Shown one piece after another: positions 23,690-34,170 of a stretch of 64,000 nt of DNA. The notes below the pieces were generated by a model. The model worked only from the letters and a program-made list of their open reading frames with translations. It was not told where the DNA came from and did no database searches. Position numbers and translations under genes: made by a program. Location of the stretch: NCBI RefSeq assembly GCF_000143415.4, contig NW_003314262.1, positions 2,530,603-2,594,602 of the forward strand. Direction: 5' to 3'. The first letter of the stretch is position 1; each line of letters begins with the position of its first letter. This stretch comes from Selaginella moellendorffii. Lineage: Eukaryota; Streptophyta; Lycopodiopsida; Selaginellales; Selaginellaceae.

Positions 23690-24080
23690 AAGAAGATCAT
23701 CCAGGCTCTGGAAGAGATCGCTTCGAGCAACATGTCAGTCTCGCTGTTAATCTCTATGACCGCGGCACCTTTCTCGAAGTGTGCCAGTCCAAGCAATCCT
23801 TCCGCAGCCACACGAGAAGATTTCTTCGTCGCAGCAGCAAGACCCTTCTTCCTCGGCTCAGTAAACGCATTCTCTATAGAAAAAACCAAAGAAAAAAATA
23901 ATTCTTCCTTCCTTTCCACAATCTCATCGAGAGCATACCTTCGTTTCACGTGACATCCTTGATCGGCGCTCCCGTCCGCTCGCGCAGAGTCTTGATGAGA
24001 AGGAAGCATCGACCGAGAACGATTTCGATTATTCTAGGAAATCCAGGCTCTTACAAATCGCCGTCGCCGCGCGCCATTGC
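23690..24080 (-). pseudogene. Mitochondrial EF-Ts N-terminal fragment
   Basis: The minus strand encodes [13 protein letters not shown] (the EF-Ts UBA-domain signature), then, after a stop and an intron-like segment, [20 protein letters not shown] followed by [15 protein letters not shown], the conserved EF-Ts core. The rest of the domain is lost. A fragment of the C-terminal half lies in opposite orientation at 24335-24505. The combination indicates a rearranged pseudogene. Confidence 0.75.
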
Positions 24081-24334
24081 AAGGTAGGGCTTGGAGCTGG
24101 ACCACGCATCAATCACCAGAGAGCTTTGTGTACGCGAGCGACGCAGTCTCGGAAGTTGCCGCTATCACGCGAGAAAATGTGAGACTTCGAAGAGCTTTCT
24201 ATATGTCTTCGCAAAGAGGGATCGTGTCCTCGTATTTGCACATGAGTATCAGGTACTTGTAAATTCCACAGTTTGCTCGTTTTTCACAGATTTATTCTGA
24301 AAGGCTTATCTCTGCTCGCGGGGCTCGTTTCGCT

Positions 24335-24505
24335 CGAGGTTGAAGATGGGCTCGCATTCGGAAACACTGAAAAGCTTGGGCTCGTCTCTTGCAATGCATG
24401 TTGTTGCTGCAAGGCCGCTGTTTTTGTCTAAGGAACTCGTGGACTCTGAAGCACTGGAGCATGAGCGGAACAGTTTTGTTGTTGCAGACCTCGACTGCTG
24501 GAAAA
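24335..24505 (+). pseudogene. EF-Ts C-terminal-half fragment, opposite orientation
   Basis: The plus strand encodes SLGSSLAMHVVAARPLFLSK followed by ELVDSEALEHER, the conserved segment after the dimerisation part of EF-Ts. It points away from the N-terminal fragment, so the ancestral gene was inverted between the two. After EHER the match stops at an intron-like GT. Confidence 0.75.
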
Positions 24506-25800
24506 AAAGGTAAGTCCTTGTTACAGTTCAAGCCTTCATTTTCCCAGGCTTGAAAAGGATTTTGCTGCCGAGGTTGCTGCTGCTGCACGATGAGAGGTTT
24601 GATATTCAAAGTTTGCCAAAGACGCTGGCACATTATCTTGAGGACAATGAAATAAGGAACTGGAAGGTACTTCTTTTTTGCTGGAGTTAACTGACTTAGT
24701 TCTAGCCATATGGACAGCGGTGGCAATCGTTGTTATACCAATACCAGGCACTCGGGCGGCTTACACTTGCTTCCACTCCATTTCCATGCGGAGAGGCATT
24801 GATGGTTATACCAGTACCGGATGCACTTGTCGCCGTCCTAGTTCCATCCAGATTTTCATTGCCGCTGCTGCTGGATGTCCACTCCAACCAGGAGGATTGT
24901 CACAAACATGGCCAGAAGAATCAGCTGGGACTTGATCCTGGTAAAGGAAACTTTCGAAGTGTACTCTGTCTTTTAGCAAACTTTGCTGCTCTGTGGTGAA
25001 TTGGAGGAGACCATTTATAGGATGGAGGAAGTGGAGCAGCGAGAGTGCTACAGCGGCACTCCGTTTGACTATTTAGCCAGCATATTGTGCTTGACGTGGC
25101 ACAAAAAGCATATGCCGAAGTTTGTAGCATCGCTTCTTGTTGATGTTTGGCGCCTTTGCTCATTGTCACTCACGAGGTGTGAATACTGTGAGGAGGAAAA
25201 CGGGCTCGCTCATCGTCGCCGCGCCCTCGTCAACCTGGGGTTCCAATGGAACTCGGCCATGCCAAGTGGAACCATTTCATGCGGAGAACGTAGCCGCGAG
25301 GAGGAGAAGATTCGCAGCACCGGATTGACACCCTTCCGCGACAATAAAGGACGGAAGGATCCTTTAGCTCTTTGTTTGTTTGAGTGATAGGAGGATTGTG
25401 AGCTTCTGTAATGATACAGTTCTCTACAGATGACAATCGGGGCAAGATTGTACGTTGGAGTTTCTCAGCCAGTACCTCAAATTAGTGAATCTAGCTGAAG
25501 TAGTTTCATATTACAAAGTAATTGGTAGTAAAAATGAACTATAAATATTATGAGGGGTAAAATCTTGCCACCACAAAATTTACTACTTTGAATCAAAAGC
25601 TTCAAATACTTTAGCTGCCAAAGGAGTTTCCAAACAGAATGGGACCAAGAAAGAAAGACCACTGCCACTGCTACACCTGCGGAACTACTTTCGGCCAAAA
25701 CTCAGAGCTATTCTTCTCCTTTTCTTCCAGGACAAGGCTACTAGACGAGTGCCATGGGGATTGCTATTTGTTTTATTGGAAAACAAAGGTCCAAGTCCCT
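24506..25800. other. Mosaic of short unidentified frames
   Basis: Intron-like borders (24510-24548) and short frames such as RLLLLHDERFDIQSLPKTLA at about 24565 suggest decayed exons, but I recognise no domain on either strand. The last 300 bp are probably the 3' UTR of the RRM gene at 25806. Confidence 0.35.
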
Positions 25801-25805
25801 TACTC

Positions 25806-26561
25806 TTATGGCCTGATAATCCTGGGGACCTCACGGCAAGAGCCATCAGATCTTGGCGTATCATCGTGGAAGTACTCCTCAGGCGGTAAGATACGGAAGG
25901 CTCTCAAAACGCTCTCCTGTAGTCGCTTTGGATCCACAGGGACCTTCATCCTCCAATACCTTCTCCTCACCTGCCGCCATTCTCTCTGGCTGTAAGCAGG
26001 CGACGGGGGCTCCCATGGCCAGTCCTCACGGGTGAGCATGTACTCCATTCCCTTGAGATTACAAACTTTCAGTCACAAAAGGGGAGAAATTACAAACTTT
26101 TAACTCACCTCAGGATTAAATGGGTCGCTCTCGAGCTCTCCCGCAAAGACATGCTTTGGATCGGTAGGAGGAATGGTGTTGCAATCCTTTTTGCTGTGCC
26201 CGGGCAGTCCACACCTCCCGCACTCTCGCATGTCCCAGCTCCAAGAGTCCCTCCCTGGCTTTGCTTCAAACACGTCTAGCGGGTGGCGCTCAGGGCCCGT
26301 GTCCGGCAACGGCTTGCCGTTCATCTTCTCAATGGCCTTGCGCATGCCTCTCTCGCTGCTAAAGGTGACGAGGCCATAGCCCATTGGGACGTTTCTCTCG
26401 TCATACATTATCTAATGGAGAAAAGAAGAGAATTTCAAAGCAAAAAGGCGATGAATCTTTACCTTGGCGCTGGTGATAACTCCAAACCGGATGAATCCTT
26501 CCAGATCTCGTTGATGGGCATACCACGGCAAGCCGCCCACAACGCAAGTGAAGCCGCCCAT
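25806..26561 (-). CDS. RRM plus CCHC zinc-knuckle RNA-binding protein
   Basis: Three exons (26561-26463, 26411-26109, 26051-25806) give a 215-residue protein. Residues about 1-80 are an RNA recognition motif with RNP2 TCVVGGLPW and RNP1 MGYGLVTF. A single CCHC knuckle follows at about residue 110 (CGRCGLPGHSKKDC). The C-terminal third is Arg/Glu/Trp-rich (EDWPWEPPSP, REWRQVRRRYWRMKVPVD) and resembles nothing I can name. The ATG has an in-frame TAG 12 bases upstream. The start lies only 50 bp from the stop of the RNA cyclase gene on the same strand. It probably acts in RNA processing, but the exact family is undecided. Confidence 0.75.
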
Positions 26562-26611
26562 GTCCTCGCTCTACAGCCCTGCATGGAAAATCTAAAAAGA
26601 GGGTTGGATAT

Positions 26612-27670
26612 TTATAAACATGATATGCCATCGCAAGAGACAATGTTGGTTCCTCCTCCAACTTCTTGGATCTCAAACACCGCCCTACTCAAAAGGCTTG
26701 CAAAATGGATGGCCGTCCTCGTGTGGAGCGTGATCTCTCCACACTTCATCCTCGACCTCCCTCTCGCCAGCGCCATGAAGATCACCACTTGATCCTGCAG
26801 ATACTCGTCCACACAGACCTCCCCCTCGAGCTGCTCCACCATCTTCGCCACCGCCGCCGCCACCAGTCCCTTCCCGGAGCTCCGCTTCCCGCCCGTCACC
26901 GCCGACGCTCCAATCCGGTGCCCATTGCTCGTCTCTGCCACAAGCACCACCTGCATTTGGCACTTGCTCTCGCGATGCACTCTCCTGACCCTAAACTCGC
27001 TCTCCATCGCCACCGCCAACTTCCGGCAGTCCTGAATCTCCTTCGCCACCTCGGCCTCGAACGCGGCCGTACACACCCCGGACACGTACGCCGTACACTT
27101 CGTGACGTCCCCGCGCTCGTCCAGGCACGCACCCACCAGTGGCCTCGTCAGGGGCTCAATCCTGACCCTAACTTCACCACCACCACCCGGCATGAACCCC
27201 TGCCTCTCCTCGCACACCTCCACGGCGCCCTCGGGGACGCCAAACCTCGCTAGGGCTGGCAGGAAGACGCGCTTGAGGTACTCGAAAGGTGGCGAGAGTG
27301 GGACGTTGGTGCCACCCTTGAGGACGAAGGTGGAGCTGCCGGATCCAAAGAGGGCGATGGGGAGACTGATCTGAGCGAGCAGCGTGCAAGCCCCCGCGCT
27401 CTCCACGTCCGCCGTGAACTGGCCGTGTTTGATCTCGCTGCCGGGGACGATTGTCACTTGAGTGGAGTCTCGCTCCAGCCCCGTGGCTCGCGCATTGCAC
27501 AGCTCCACTGCGAGCTTTAGGCCGGCCAAGTGCTGCCGCTGGAGGCCCGGCTTGGCCCTGTTACCTCGGATGTTGGTAATGTGGAGTGGAATGTTGAGAA
27601 TGGCCGCAAAGGCGACGCAGTTGCGAAGGATCTGGCCGCCGCCCTCCAGTGTTGATCCATCGATGATCAT
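26612..27670 (-). CDS. RTCA: RNA 3'-terminal phosphate cyclase
   Basis: RtcA converts an RNA 3' phosphate to a 2',3'-cyclic phosphate using ATP. This 352-residue single-exon protein is full length for the family. It begins MIIDGSTLEGGGQILRNCVA, where GEGGGQ-like sequence marks RtcA, and contains LLAQISLPIALFG, KGGTNVPLSPP and FMPGGGGEVRV. The C-terminal domain has VDEYLQDQVVIFMALA and TLHTRTAIHFA; the His in the latter motif is the adenylated residue in characterised enzymes. An upstream in-frame TTG exists, but the ATG at 27670 fits the family. It is GC-richer than its neighbours. Confidence 0.92.
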   Translation of the reverse strand: MIIDGSTLEGGGQILRNCVAFAAILNIPLHITNIRGNRAKPGLQRQHLAGLKLAVELCNARATGLERDSTQVTIVPGSEIKHGQFTADVESAGACTLLAQISLPIALFGSGSSTFVLKGGTNVPLSPPFEYLKRVFLPALARFGVPEGAVEVCEERQGFMPGGGGEVRVRIEPLTRPLVGACLDERGDVTKCTAYVSGVCTAAFEAEVAKEIQDCRKLAVAMESEFRVRRVHRESKCQMQVVLVAETSNGHRIGASAVTGGKRSSGKGLVAAAVAKMVEQLEGEVCVDEYLQDQVVIFMALARGRSRMKCGEITLHTRTAIHFASLLSRAVFEIQEVGGGTNIVSCDGISCL

Positions 27671-27749
27671 TCTTGCCAAAAGCCCTAAACTTGTAAGGCC
27701 TTTTAAAGGTTTAAATTTTACCCTTATGGAAAAATAGCATCAAGTCATT

Positions 27750-27821
27750 GTCGTTGTAGTATAGTGGTGAGTATTTCCGCCTGTCACGCGGACGACCCGG
27801 GTTCGATCCCCGGCAACGGCG
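27750..27821 (+). tRNA. tRNA-Asp (GTC)
   Basis: A 72-nt cloverleaf: acceptor GTCGTTG pairs with CAACGGC, the anticodon loop is CTGTCAC with anticodon GTC, and the T arm is CCGGGTTCGATCCCCGG. No intron. It is identical to the copy at 56200-56271 on the other strand. Confidence 0.97.
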
Positions 27822-27924
27822 TCTTTAAAATTTGTGTAGTCCAAGTTTAATTTTGTTTCCACTTAATCTTTGTTTAATACTAACGCAGTGTTGGTATATA
27901 TACACGGTTGCTAGATCCTTCGTT

Positions 27925-28865
27925 TTAGACAGAGAGAGGAATGCGATATGAAGCATACGAAGAATCCCGCTGGAGAAGTAAATCTCTTACAAGTTTGACG
28001 ATCCTGGATTCACCGGGGAGTGGGCCTGTTGTCGTGGAACCAAGCCGAGTGATGCAAACGAAGCACTCGGGTTGTGACTGATCGCTTCCTCCTTGTTCTT
28101 TTTGTTCTTGAGGAGTACTTACTGGCTCTTGAATCTCGCAGGTCACTAGGAAAGAACCGATCGACTTTAAGACTCCATCGCCAGTGGAGATTAGCTTGAG
28201 TTGCACGCCATTTTCGTTCGAGTCCGCTTGGAAAGGCATCGGCAAGGGAAGCTCGCTGGACGATGCGAAATTGATGGCCCACTCTTGAATCATAGCAACA
28301 GTCTGCCAAGGAAAGTTGCTATGGCATCTAGAGAAGAAAAACCAGAAACTTACCTTTGCTTTATCTGCCAGTGCAATGCGATGGCTGAAAATCTCGGAGG
28401 TGCAAGCTTTCCCAAACAGAGGTCTCCTCCTTTCGGACTTTACGCTTCCAGCAGCGTTGGAACGCCTTGTCCCGGACGAAGCGTTGCCATTCATCCATGC
28501 AAACATGCTCCAGAACGGTCCCATTTTCAGCTTTAAATCTGCGTCCATCCGAGCTTTTCTTTGTGCTGGAGTCTCGGACATATTCGAGCTTGAATCTAGA
28601 ATAGCAGTGAAGTGATCAGTGAGAAGAAACTAGAAGAAAACTTTGTAAGAACTGTGCAAACCTTTATCCTGCTGCTGTGATTTGTGGTGCTGGTGCTTGA
28701 AAGCCTTTGCAGCCATGAAGATGTTGGAGGGCCTCTCCCATCCACCGCCGTATACTCCATTGCTAGGCCTCGGCTGTGGACGAATCAAATATTCTAAGAT
28801 CGGTAGATCAGATCGCTCGACCCAGTGAATACAATTCACGGGGCAAGTTTGTATCGCCACCTTTT

Positions 28866-28914
<49 letters not shown>

Positions 28915-29725
28915 AAAGACGAAAAAGAAAAACCAAGCTTTAAGAAAAGAAGGAGATAAGTTTCACTTACTTTGACAGTGTCGTCCGCATCACCCCATTG
29001 TGCTTTGACACGGGCACAACCAGTGGATTCATCGAAAAGAAAAGTATTTTTTGCGGCAAACGCGCATTCTCGGCAGCCTGTTATTTTCCAAAATAGATAA
29101 AAGATAAAATAGTGAAAATGAAGAGAAAGGCTTTTGTTCTTTACCTATGCACGCATTCTCGTCAACAAAGATGCCTTGTGGCCTGTCCGGCCCATTCCAG
29201 GTACTATACATGGATCCAGTAAACGAAGGCTTGGAGTAGTAGTAATTCATCGTTCTAGTTGACGCCAAGTGAGGCAACGAAGCATCATACTTGGAACGCA
29301 AACGTTCATCGCTTAGAACTTGGTAGGCCTCGTTTAACATGAGAGTCATTGCATGGCCCTGGATAACAAAGAAAACAAGAAAACCATCCATGAGTTCTCT
29401 TCTAGAATTCTTCTTCTTTCTTTACCTTTGATCCGGAAATGTCTGGATGATGCTGCTTCTGGAGATTTCTATACGCCTTGCGGATGTCTTCCATGCTGGA
29501 ACCTGGAAGAACACCGAGAATTTCATAGTAATCTTGCTGATTTGTGCTTCTTCCAGTGTGTTCTTGCTTGCTAGCGGCAGCTTTGCACTGCCTAACATCC
29601 CGATCCACTGAAAATCGGTCAAAAATCCAGAGAAAATTTTACCTCGAGGCGGGAGAGACGAGCTTGCGCTGCTGGAGCTCCCACAGCATTGGCGACGGCG
29701 ACCATTTCGATCCAGTGAGCGCCAT
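27925..29725 (-). CDS. J-domain protein with bacterial-type ferredoxin domain
   Basis: Exon 1 begins at ATG 29725 ([20 protein letters not shown]) and looks like an organellar transit peptide. It joins in frame to a J domain ([20 protein letters not shown], with the HPD in QHHPDIS). A [4Fe-4S] ferredoxin-like module follows: [18 protein letters not shown], then GCARV and, in the next exon, [11 protein letters not shown]. The C-terminal exons hold a conserved-looking region of unknown fold ending RIPLSV. This fusion is known from chloroplast DnaJ proteins (Chlamydomonas CDJ3-5 and plant relatives), so a stromal Hsp70 co-chaperone with redox sensing is likely. There are about seven exons. The gene is divergent from the PPR gene, 184 bp away. 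Confidence 0.88.
28868..28913 (+). repeat. Run of 46 A in an intron
   Basis: This homopolymer lies in an intron of the J-domain gene. On the coding strand it is a poly-T just before the splice acceptor GCAAAAG, an extreme polypyrimidine tract. The exact length may be unreliable. Confidence 0.85.
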
Positions 29726-29909
29726 CGCCAGAACGAGAGATACGAAAGCCTAAAAGTATCCTCAAATATCTTCCTCGCTTTCCACTTGTTTACTAGATTT
29801 TGGATAATCAACGGTAGTATTCAAACAAATCTAGACCGTTGGAATGATTTCAAAATTATGCTAAGAAGATTCGTTTTCCCGCTCCTCACGATAAACCCTA
29901 GGATAGAAG
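29726..29909. promoter_or_regulatory. Short divergent promoter, J-protein and PPR genes
   Basis: Only 184 bp separate the two start codons. A telo-box-like AAACCCTA occurs at about 29893. I saw no clear TATA box for either gene. Confidence 0.45.
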
Positions 29910-31787
29910 ATGGACAGGAAACAAGCGCTCGGCTTCATACAATCTTGCAAAGATCTTCCTACTGCCAGGGAAATCGATCGCCAGATCAAGGAAGATCCTC
30001 TTCTCGCCCGGGATGCTTTCATCTCCAACAAGCTCATCGGGCTGTACGGGGCGTGTGGGAGCATCGCCCACGCGCGCAATGTCTTCGACCGGATCGGTGC
30101 CCCGGACGTGGTGTCCTGGACGGCATTGCTCGGCGCGTATGCTCGAAACGGGCATATCGCTGAGGCTGCGCACGCCTTCGATCGAATGCCCCAGCACGAT
30201 CTCGTCAGCTGCTCGTCGATGCTCTCGGCATTTGCCCGCGCCGGACGGATCGGCGAAGCCCAGATGCTATTCGTCTCTCGGATGCCACATTTGGATCTCG
30301 TCTCGTGGACGTCGCTCCTCGCGGCCATCACCCAGGAGCGCAATCAATTCTTTGACGCCAAGCAGCTCTTCGATTCCATGCCCGAGCACAATCTCGTGGC
30401 GGAGAATGTGATGCTGGCGGCGTACGCGGCATTGGGCGACGAGAGGACCGCAGAGATGTTCTTCCGGGCGATGGAGCTGCGCGATCTGTTCTCGTGGAGT
30501 TCTGTGCTGGAATTGTATGCCCGCCTTGGAAACCTGGAGAGAACGAAGAGAATATTCGATTCTATGCCCGAGAGGGACATAGCATGCCAGACAATTATGC
30601 TTACTGCATATGCCCAAAGCGGGCATTTGGAGCTTGCGCAAACTATACATCTTCAAATGCCTCAATGGAATCTGGTATCACTCAATGCAATGCTTTCTGC
30701 TTACGCTCACAACGGCTGTGTAGAGAAAGCAAAGATTCTTTTTTATAAAATGAAAGAATGGGATGTTTTTTCGTGGACTGCTTTGCTATTGGCATATACC
30801 ACATCTGGGCAAATGCCAGAAGCTAAGAGAGTATTTGCTGAAATGCCACAGAAAAATGTTGTCTCCTGGAATATTATGTTTGCAATGATTTCTGAGGCTT
30901 GTAACAGTTTAATTGAAGCTCAAATGTTTTTCAACTTGATGCCTAGACACGACCTCTTCTCGCTTAACTCGAATATTGCAGCATATATCCGAAATGGGCA
31001 TATGTCTTTAGCACAGTTTGTGTTTGAGAATATGCCCCAGAAGGATATAGTTTCGTGGTCAACTTTGTTATCCGGATATTCGCAAGCGAGTGATGCGCAA
31101 ATGGTAAGGAACCTTTTCGATGCTATGCCAGAGCACAACTCATTAGCCTCAAACATACTCCTCACAGCATATGCCAGACAAAGGCATATCCAGGAATCTA
31201 AAGCACTCTTTGACAAGATGCCACACAGGACTTTGGCATCTTGGAACGCGATGCTCTCCGCAATGCCCAGCGTTTCCCTGGCACGTCGGCTGTTCGATTC
31301 CTTTCCAGAGCGAGACCCGGTCTCCTGGAACACAATGCTAGCGATCTATGCATACAATGGCCATGCTAGTGAAACTCTACAAACTTTCAATCAGGGAAAC
31401 ACTGCAGAGGCTTGCGAGCAGGCTTGGTTCGTTCCGGTCCTCGTGGCATGCAGCCATATGGGAGGGGTATATTCCGCAGGATGCGTTTTCCGGTCAATGG
31501 TCTCGGACTTTGACATTTTTCCTGCAAAGCCTCACTACTTGTGCGTGGTTGATACTCTGGGAAGGGCCAATCGCCTGAGAGATGCCGAGGATCTTGTGGC
31601 GAATATGCCTTTTGTGCCAGATGCTCTGGACTGGACGTGCTTCCTGGGAGCCTGTAGAAGCCAGTTTAGTGTTGAGCTGGGAAGACTAGCAGCTGAGAAT
31701 TTGATTGATCTAGATCCACAAGGCACTGAAGCTTACGTGCTAATCACCAACATATATTCGCTTGGCGCAAAAGAAATGGAGACTTGA
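29910..31787 (+). CDS. PLS-type PPR protein, short E region
   Basis: PPR proteins of this class bind organellar RNA, often for C-to-U editing. This intron-free 625-residue protein carries about 17 repeats of roughly 31 residues, with repeat ends such as [20 protein letters not shown] and [12 protein letters not shown]. The C terminus ([20 protein letters not shown], then [12 protein letters not shown]) corresponds to the beginning of the E domain and stops at KEMET. It has no DYW deaminase, so it would need a DYW partner in trans or act without editing. A transit peptide is not obvious. It is followed 32 bp later by tRNA-Pro on the other strand. Confidence 0.85.
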   Translation: MDRKQALGFIQSCKDLPTAREIDRQIKEDPLLARDAFISNKLIGLYGACGSIAHARNVFDRIGAPDVVSWTALLGAYARNGHIAEAAHAFDRMPQHDLVSCSSMLSAFARAGRIGEAQMLFVSRMPHLDLVSWTSLLAAITQERNQFFDAKQLFDSMPEHNLVAENVMLAAYAALGDERTAEMFFRAMELRDLFSWSSVLELYARLGNLERTKRIFDSMPERDIACQTIMLTAYAQSGHLELAQTIHLQMPQWNLVSLNAMLSAYAHNGCVEKAKILFYKMKEWDVFSWTALLLAYTTSGQMPEAKRVFAEMPQKNVVSWNIMFAMISEACNSLIEAQMFFNLMPRHDLFSLNSNIAAYIRNGHMSLAQFVFENMPQKDIVSWSTLLSGYSQASDAQMVRNLFDAMPEHNSLASNILLTAYARQRHIQESKALFDKMPHRTLASWNAMLSAMPSVSLARRLFDSFPERDPVSWNTMLAIYAYNGHASETLQTFNQGNTAEACEQAWFVPVLVACSHMGGVYSAGCVFRSMVSDFDIFPAKPHYLCVVDTLGRANRLRDAEDLVANMPFVPDALDWTCFLGACRSQFSVELGRLAAENLIDLDPQGTEAYVLITNIYSLGAKEMET

Positions 31788-31819
31788 ACAAAACAAAAAG
31801 AGATAAAACAAGAATTGCC

Positions 31820-31891
31820 GGGGCATTGCGAGAATCGAACTCGCGACCTCTCGCACCCAAAGCGAGAATCATACCACTAGACCAAATGCCC
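31820..31891 (-). tRNA. tRNA-Pro (TGG)
   Basis: A 72-nt cloverleaf on the minus strand: acceptor GGGCATT pairs with AATGCCC, A box TTTGGTCTAGTGGTATGATT, anticodon loop TTTGGGT with anticodon TGG, and T arm GCGAGTTCGATTCTCGC. No intron. Confidence 0.96.
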
Positions 31892-31923
31892 GACCTTGTG
31901 AAGTAAGCAAATATCAAACTACT

Positions 31924-32306
31924 TCACCAATCTCCCCATTCTCCACCGGATCCGAATTTTTTACTGCAATCTGGCTCCCTTTGGAGATGATAATGGCGAA
32001 GACAGTTGGTTATCACGGGATCCTCCGCATCGTGCCTTCCCATTTCCTCCCAACTTGTTGGAGCCCGGGACTCCATGATACTTTTCAGGTTCTCGATAGC
32101 TGTCCAAAACTTCTCCACCGCAGTAGAAGAAACGGTGCGCAAGCTAGGCATCCGTGAAGCCCAGAGTCCCTACATTCCATCAACTCGTCCAGCGTCCATG
32201 CTTCCAGATGGCAGAGCACGCCCACGTCCCTGGCGAAGCTATGGTAGCCACTGCGACCCGGTTTACCACTAATATAAACTGCGTTTAAAAGTTCATTCTC
32301 ATTCAC
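31924..32306 (-). pseudogene. Unidentified coding fragment
   Basis: Two minus-strand frames look like real protein: GYHSFARDVGVLCHLEAWTL followed by DELME, and, after a frame change, TAVEKFWTAIENLKSIMESR ending with GGEWGDW and a stop. The joint contains a GT...AG span too short for a normal intron. I recognise no family. It may be the 3' end of a broken gene. Confidence 0.3.
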
Positions 32307-32735
32307 TATTTCTAGCTTGTTGTCTAGCGTCTTTCTTGTTCAAATGGTGAGGAAGGCTTGCATATGCTGGCAGGGTATCAAGAATTCAATGGCACAACAT
32401 TGTGTGTGATTGATCGATTATGCTGAAGTGACAACTGATGAGAATTTGGTATATATGATCGAATTGGTAAGCTCAATGGCATGTTTGTGCTGTTTGTGTG
32501 CTGCTGGAGCAAATCAAATATATATCTTCCCTTCCACAAAATTTGATTGCATGACTACAGAGATGCACCTAAGTTAATACTTTTTAATGATCTGTTTGTT
32601 TAAGTCTGTAAAAAAAAGGAAAAGAAAAATAATAAAATGGTACTTAACACCCAAAAAATCAACACAGTTAATTTAATAATAAAATAGTGTTCATGTTAGG
32701 GGGCGACCCTAAGACCGTATTATTCTTAATTGAAA
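32307..32735. other. AT-rich spacer, nothing recognised
   Basis: No open frame or repeat that I can support. Confidence 0.45.
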
Positions 32736-32737
32736 GT

Positions 32738-32825
32738 TGAGGCGGATGGGAATCGAACCCAGCAACCCTACACAATAGAACATTACAGCATGCATGCTAT
32801 AACCACAAAGCCATGAACACTGGGA
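32738..32825 (-). repeat. tRNA-derived SINE-like sequence
   Basis: On the minus strand an A-box-like ATGGCTTTGTGGTTATAGC is followed about 40 bp on by a good B box GGTTCGATTCC inside TGCTGGGTTCGATTCCCA. The anticodon region does not fold as a proper tRNA. The combination fits the head of a tRNA-derived SINE or a decayed tRNA. No tail or target duplication was established. Confidence 0.4.
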
Positions 32826-32852
32826 GATAATAAAATATAGTTTCAGCACCTC

Positions 32853-33219
32853 TCATTGGATTTGAATGCAAAAGAAGATTTTCTGACTGTCCACGTAAAC
32901 GACATCCAGGGGCTGCAAGGCCAGAGATTTGGAGGATCCACGCGGATCCTGGAGAGCAGCTACTGGCTGAATCGATACCTCTCCAACATGATCGCTTCCG
33001 AAGCGTTTCCAGCCTAGAATCGGCCAAGCCATTTCAGACTCTGGACAATTGCAGTCCGGGGGTAATCTCGATGCGATCAACTTCACGAGCTTCCTCAAGG
33101 TGGCGATGGATCCTGTCTGCGGAAACATAAACAAATGGAATTGGTAGTGATCTTGGTGCAACGAAAGATAAGCTTGTCGTCAAACACATGGTTTTGGGTG
33201 CCAAAAGTATGGCCATCAT
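32853..33219 (-). pseudogene. Unidentified coding fragment with an intron-like junction
   Basis: The minus strand reads through a TTTATGTTTCCGCAG acceptor-like site into TGSIATLRKLVKLIASRLPP, followed by MAWPILGWKRFGSDHVGEVS. It ends at a stop near 32860. It looks like a real exon, but I cannot name the domain and found no upstream exons in order. Confidence 0.3.
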
Positions 33220-33261
33220 CTGTCTTTCACACTATTGTCCAATCTTGTGAGAGTCTTGACC

Positions 33262-33503
33262 GAGCTCAAACTCAATCAGCTGAGAGCAAGCTTTCTCAAA
33301 AGTTTCCAAAGAGCAGATGGCATAACACAAAAGTGTACCAGGTCACAAACTCATCTCATCACAAGTTGCATTGTGGTCACTCCACGCCTTGGATGTTGAT
33401 GAACTACAGGCCTCCATTTATCTTGGAAAATACATCTATGAGGAATGAAGCAATCTGGACAAGAGTATAAGCAAAATGAGCACGAGAAGAACCATACATA
33501 CCA
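33262..33503 (+). repeat. Direct repeat, copy 1 (about 240 bp)
   Basis: It matches 36486-36735 in the same orientation. Shared runs include CTCAATCAGCTGAGAGCAAG, CACTCCACGCCTTGGATGTT and AAAATGAGCACGAGAAGAAC. In both places PPR-like remnants follow. The copies differ by small indels. Confidence 0.85.
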
Positions 33504-33900
33504 TGGAAAACCATGAGTTCTACACTCAAAACGACACACACATGGCACGGGCAATGTTCGATCAAATGCCCGAGTGCCACAACATTGTCGCATGGACTGC
33601 TAGGCCTACGCTCTCACTGGGAATTTCTTCCACGCTTTAATTTGATCCTCTACCAGGACATGGTCTTGGAAGGAATGGCTCCCGACTAGATCACATTCAC
33701 TTCCGAAATTAGAAAAGTTCTTTGTCAGGATGTACCATCTAGTAGGACGAAACTGGCCTCAAGAATGCTAGACATAAGTTATAACATGTAGCTACATGGG
33801 GCTCCTCGCCAAATGATGAACCTATGCGGAGACTTGCCCGATCGTGGAGCACTAGTACACGCAAGGTGGATTGTTAACATTGAGGATGTCATTGTCGTAT
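33503..33900 (+). pseudogene. PPR pseudogene remnant
   Basis: Broken frames show PPR signatures: THMARAMFDQMPECHNIVAW, then LYQDMVLEGMAPD followed by a stop, and GALVHAR. These match the repeat ends and mid-protein of lycophyte PPR proteins. Several stops and frame shifts make it non-functional. Confidence 0.6.
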
Positions 33901-34170
33901 GCTAAAGTGGCCTGAAGAACGCCACCGTGATTGGATTCCTTGTGATTTCATCACTCTTTTAGCTAATAGAGCTTCTAATTACAATCTTTTACAAGGAACC
34001 CACAGAACAAAGACTAAGCTCGGTTACAATCTTTTACAATGAACCCAAGCTCAATAATGAAGATTAGGCCATTGTTGGAATGTCCATTTTAAGGAGTCGT
34101 GCTCTCATTGGATAGCAAGGTCTTCTCATTGTAACACTTGAGCTAAATGCTTTTCAATTAAAACGTGCAA
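33901..34170. other. Spacer, nothing recognised
   Basis: Contains two short near-repeats (TTACAATCTTTTACAA... at about 33978 and 34023). No gene. Confidence 0.4.
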
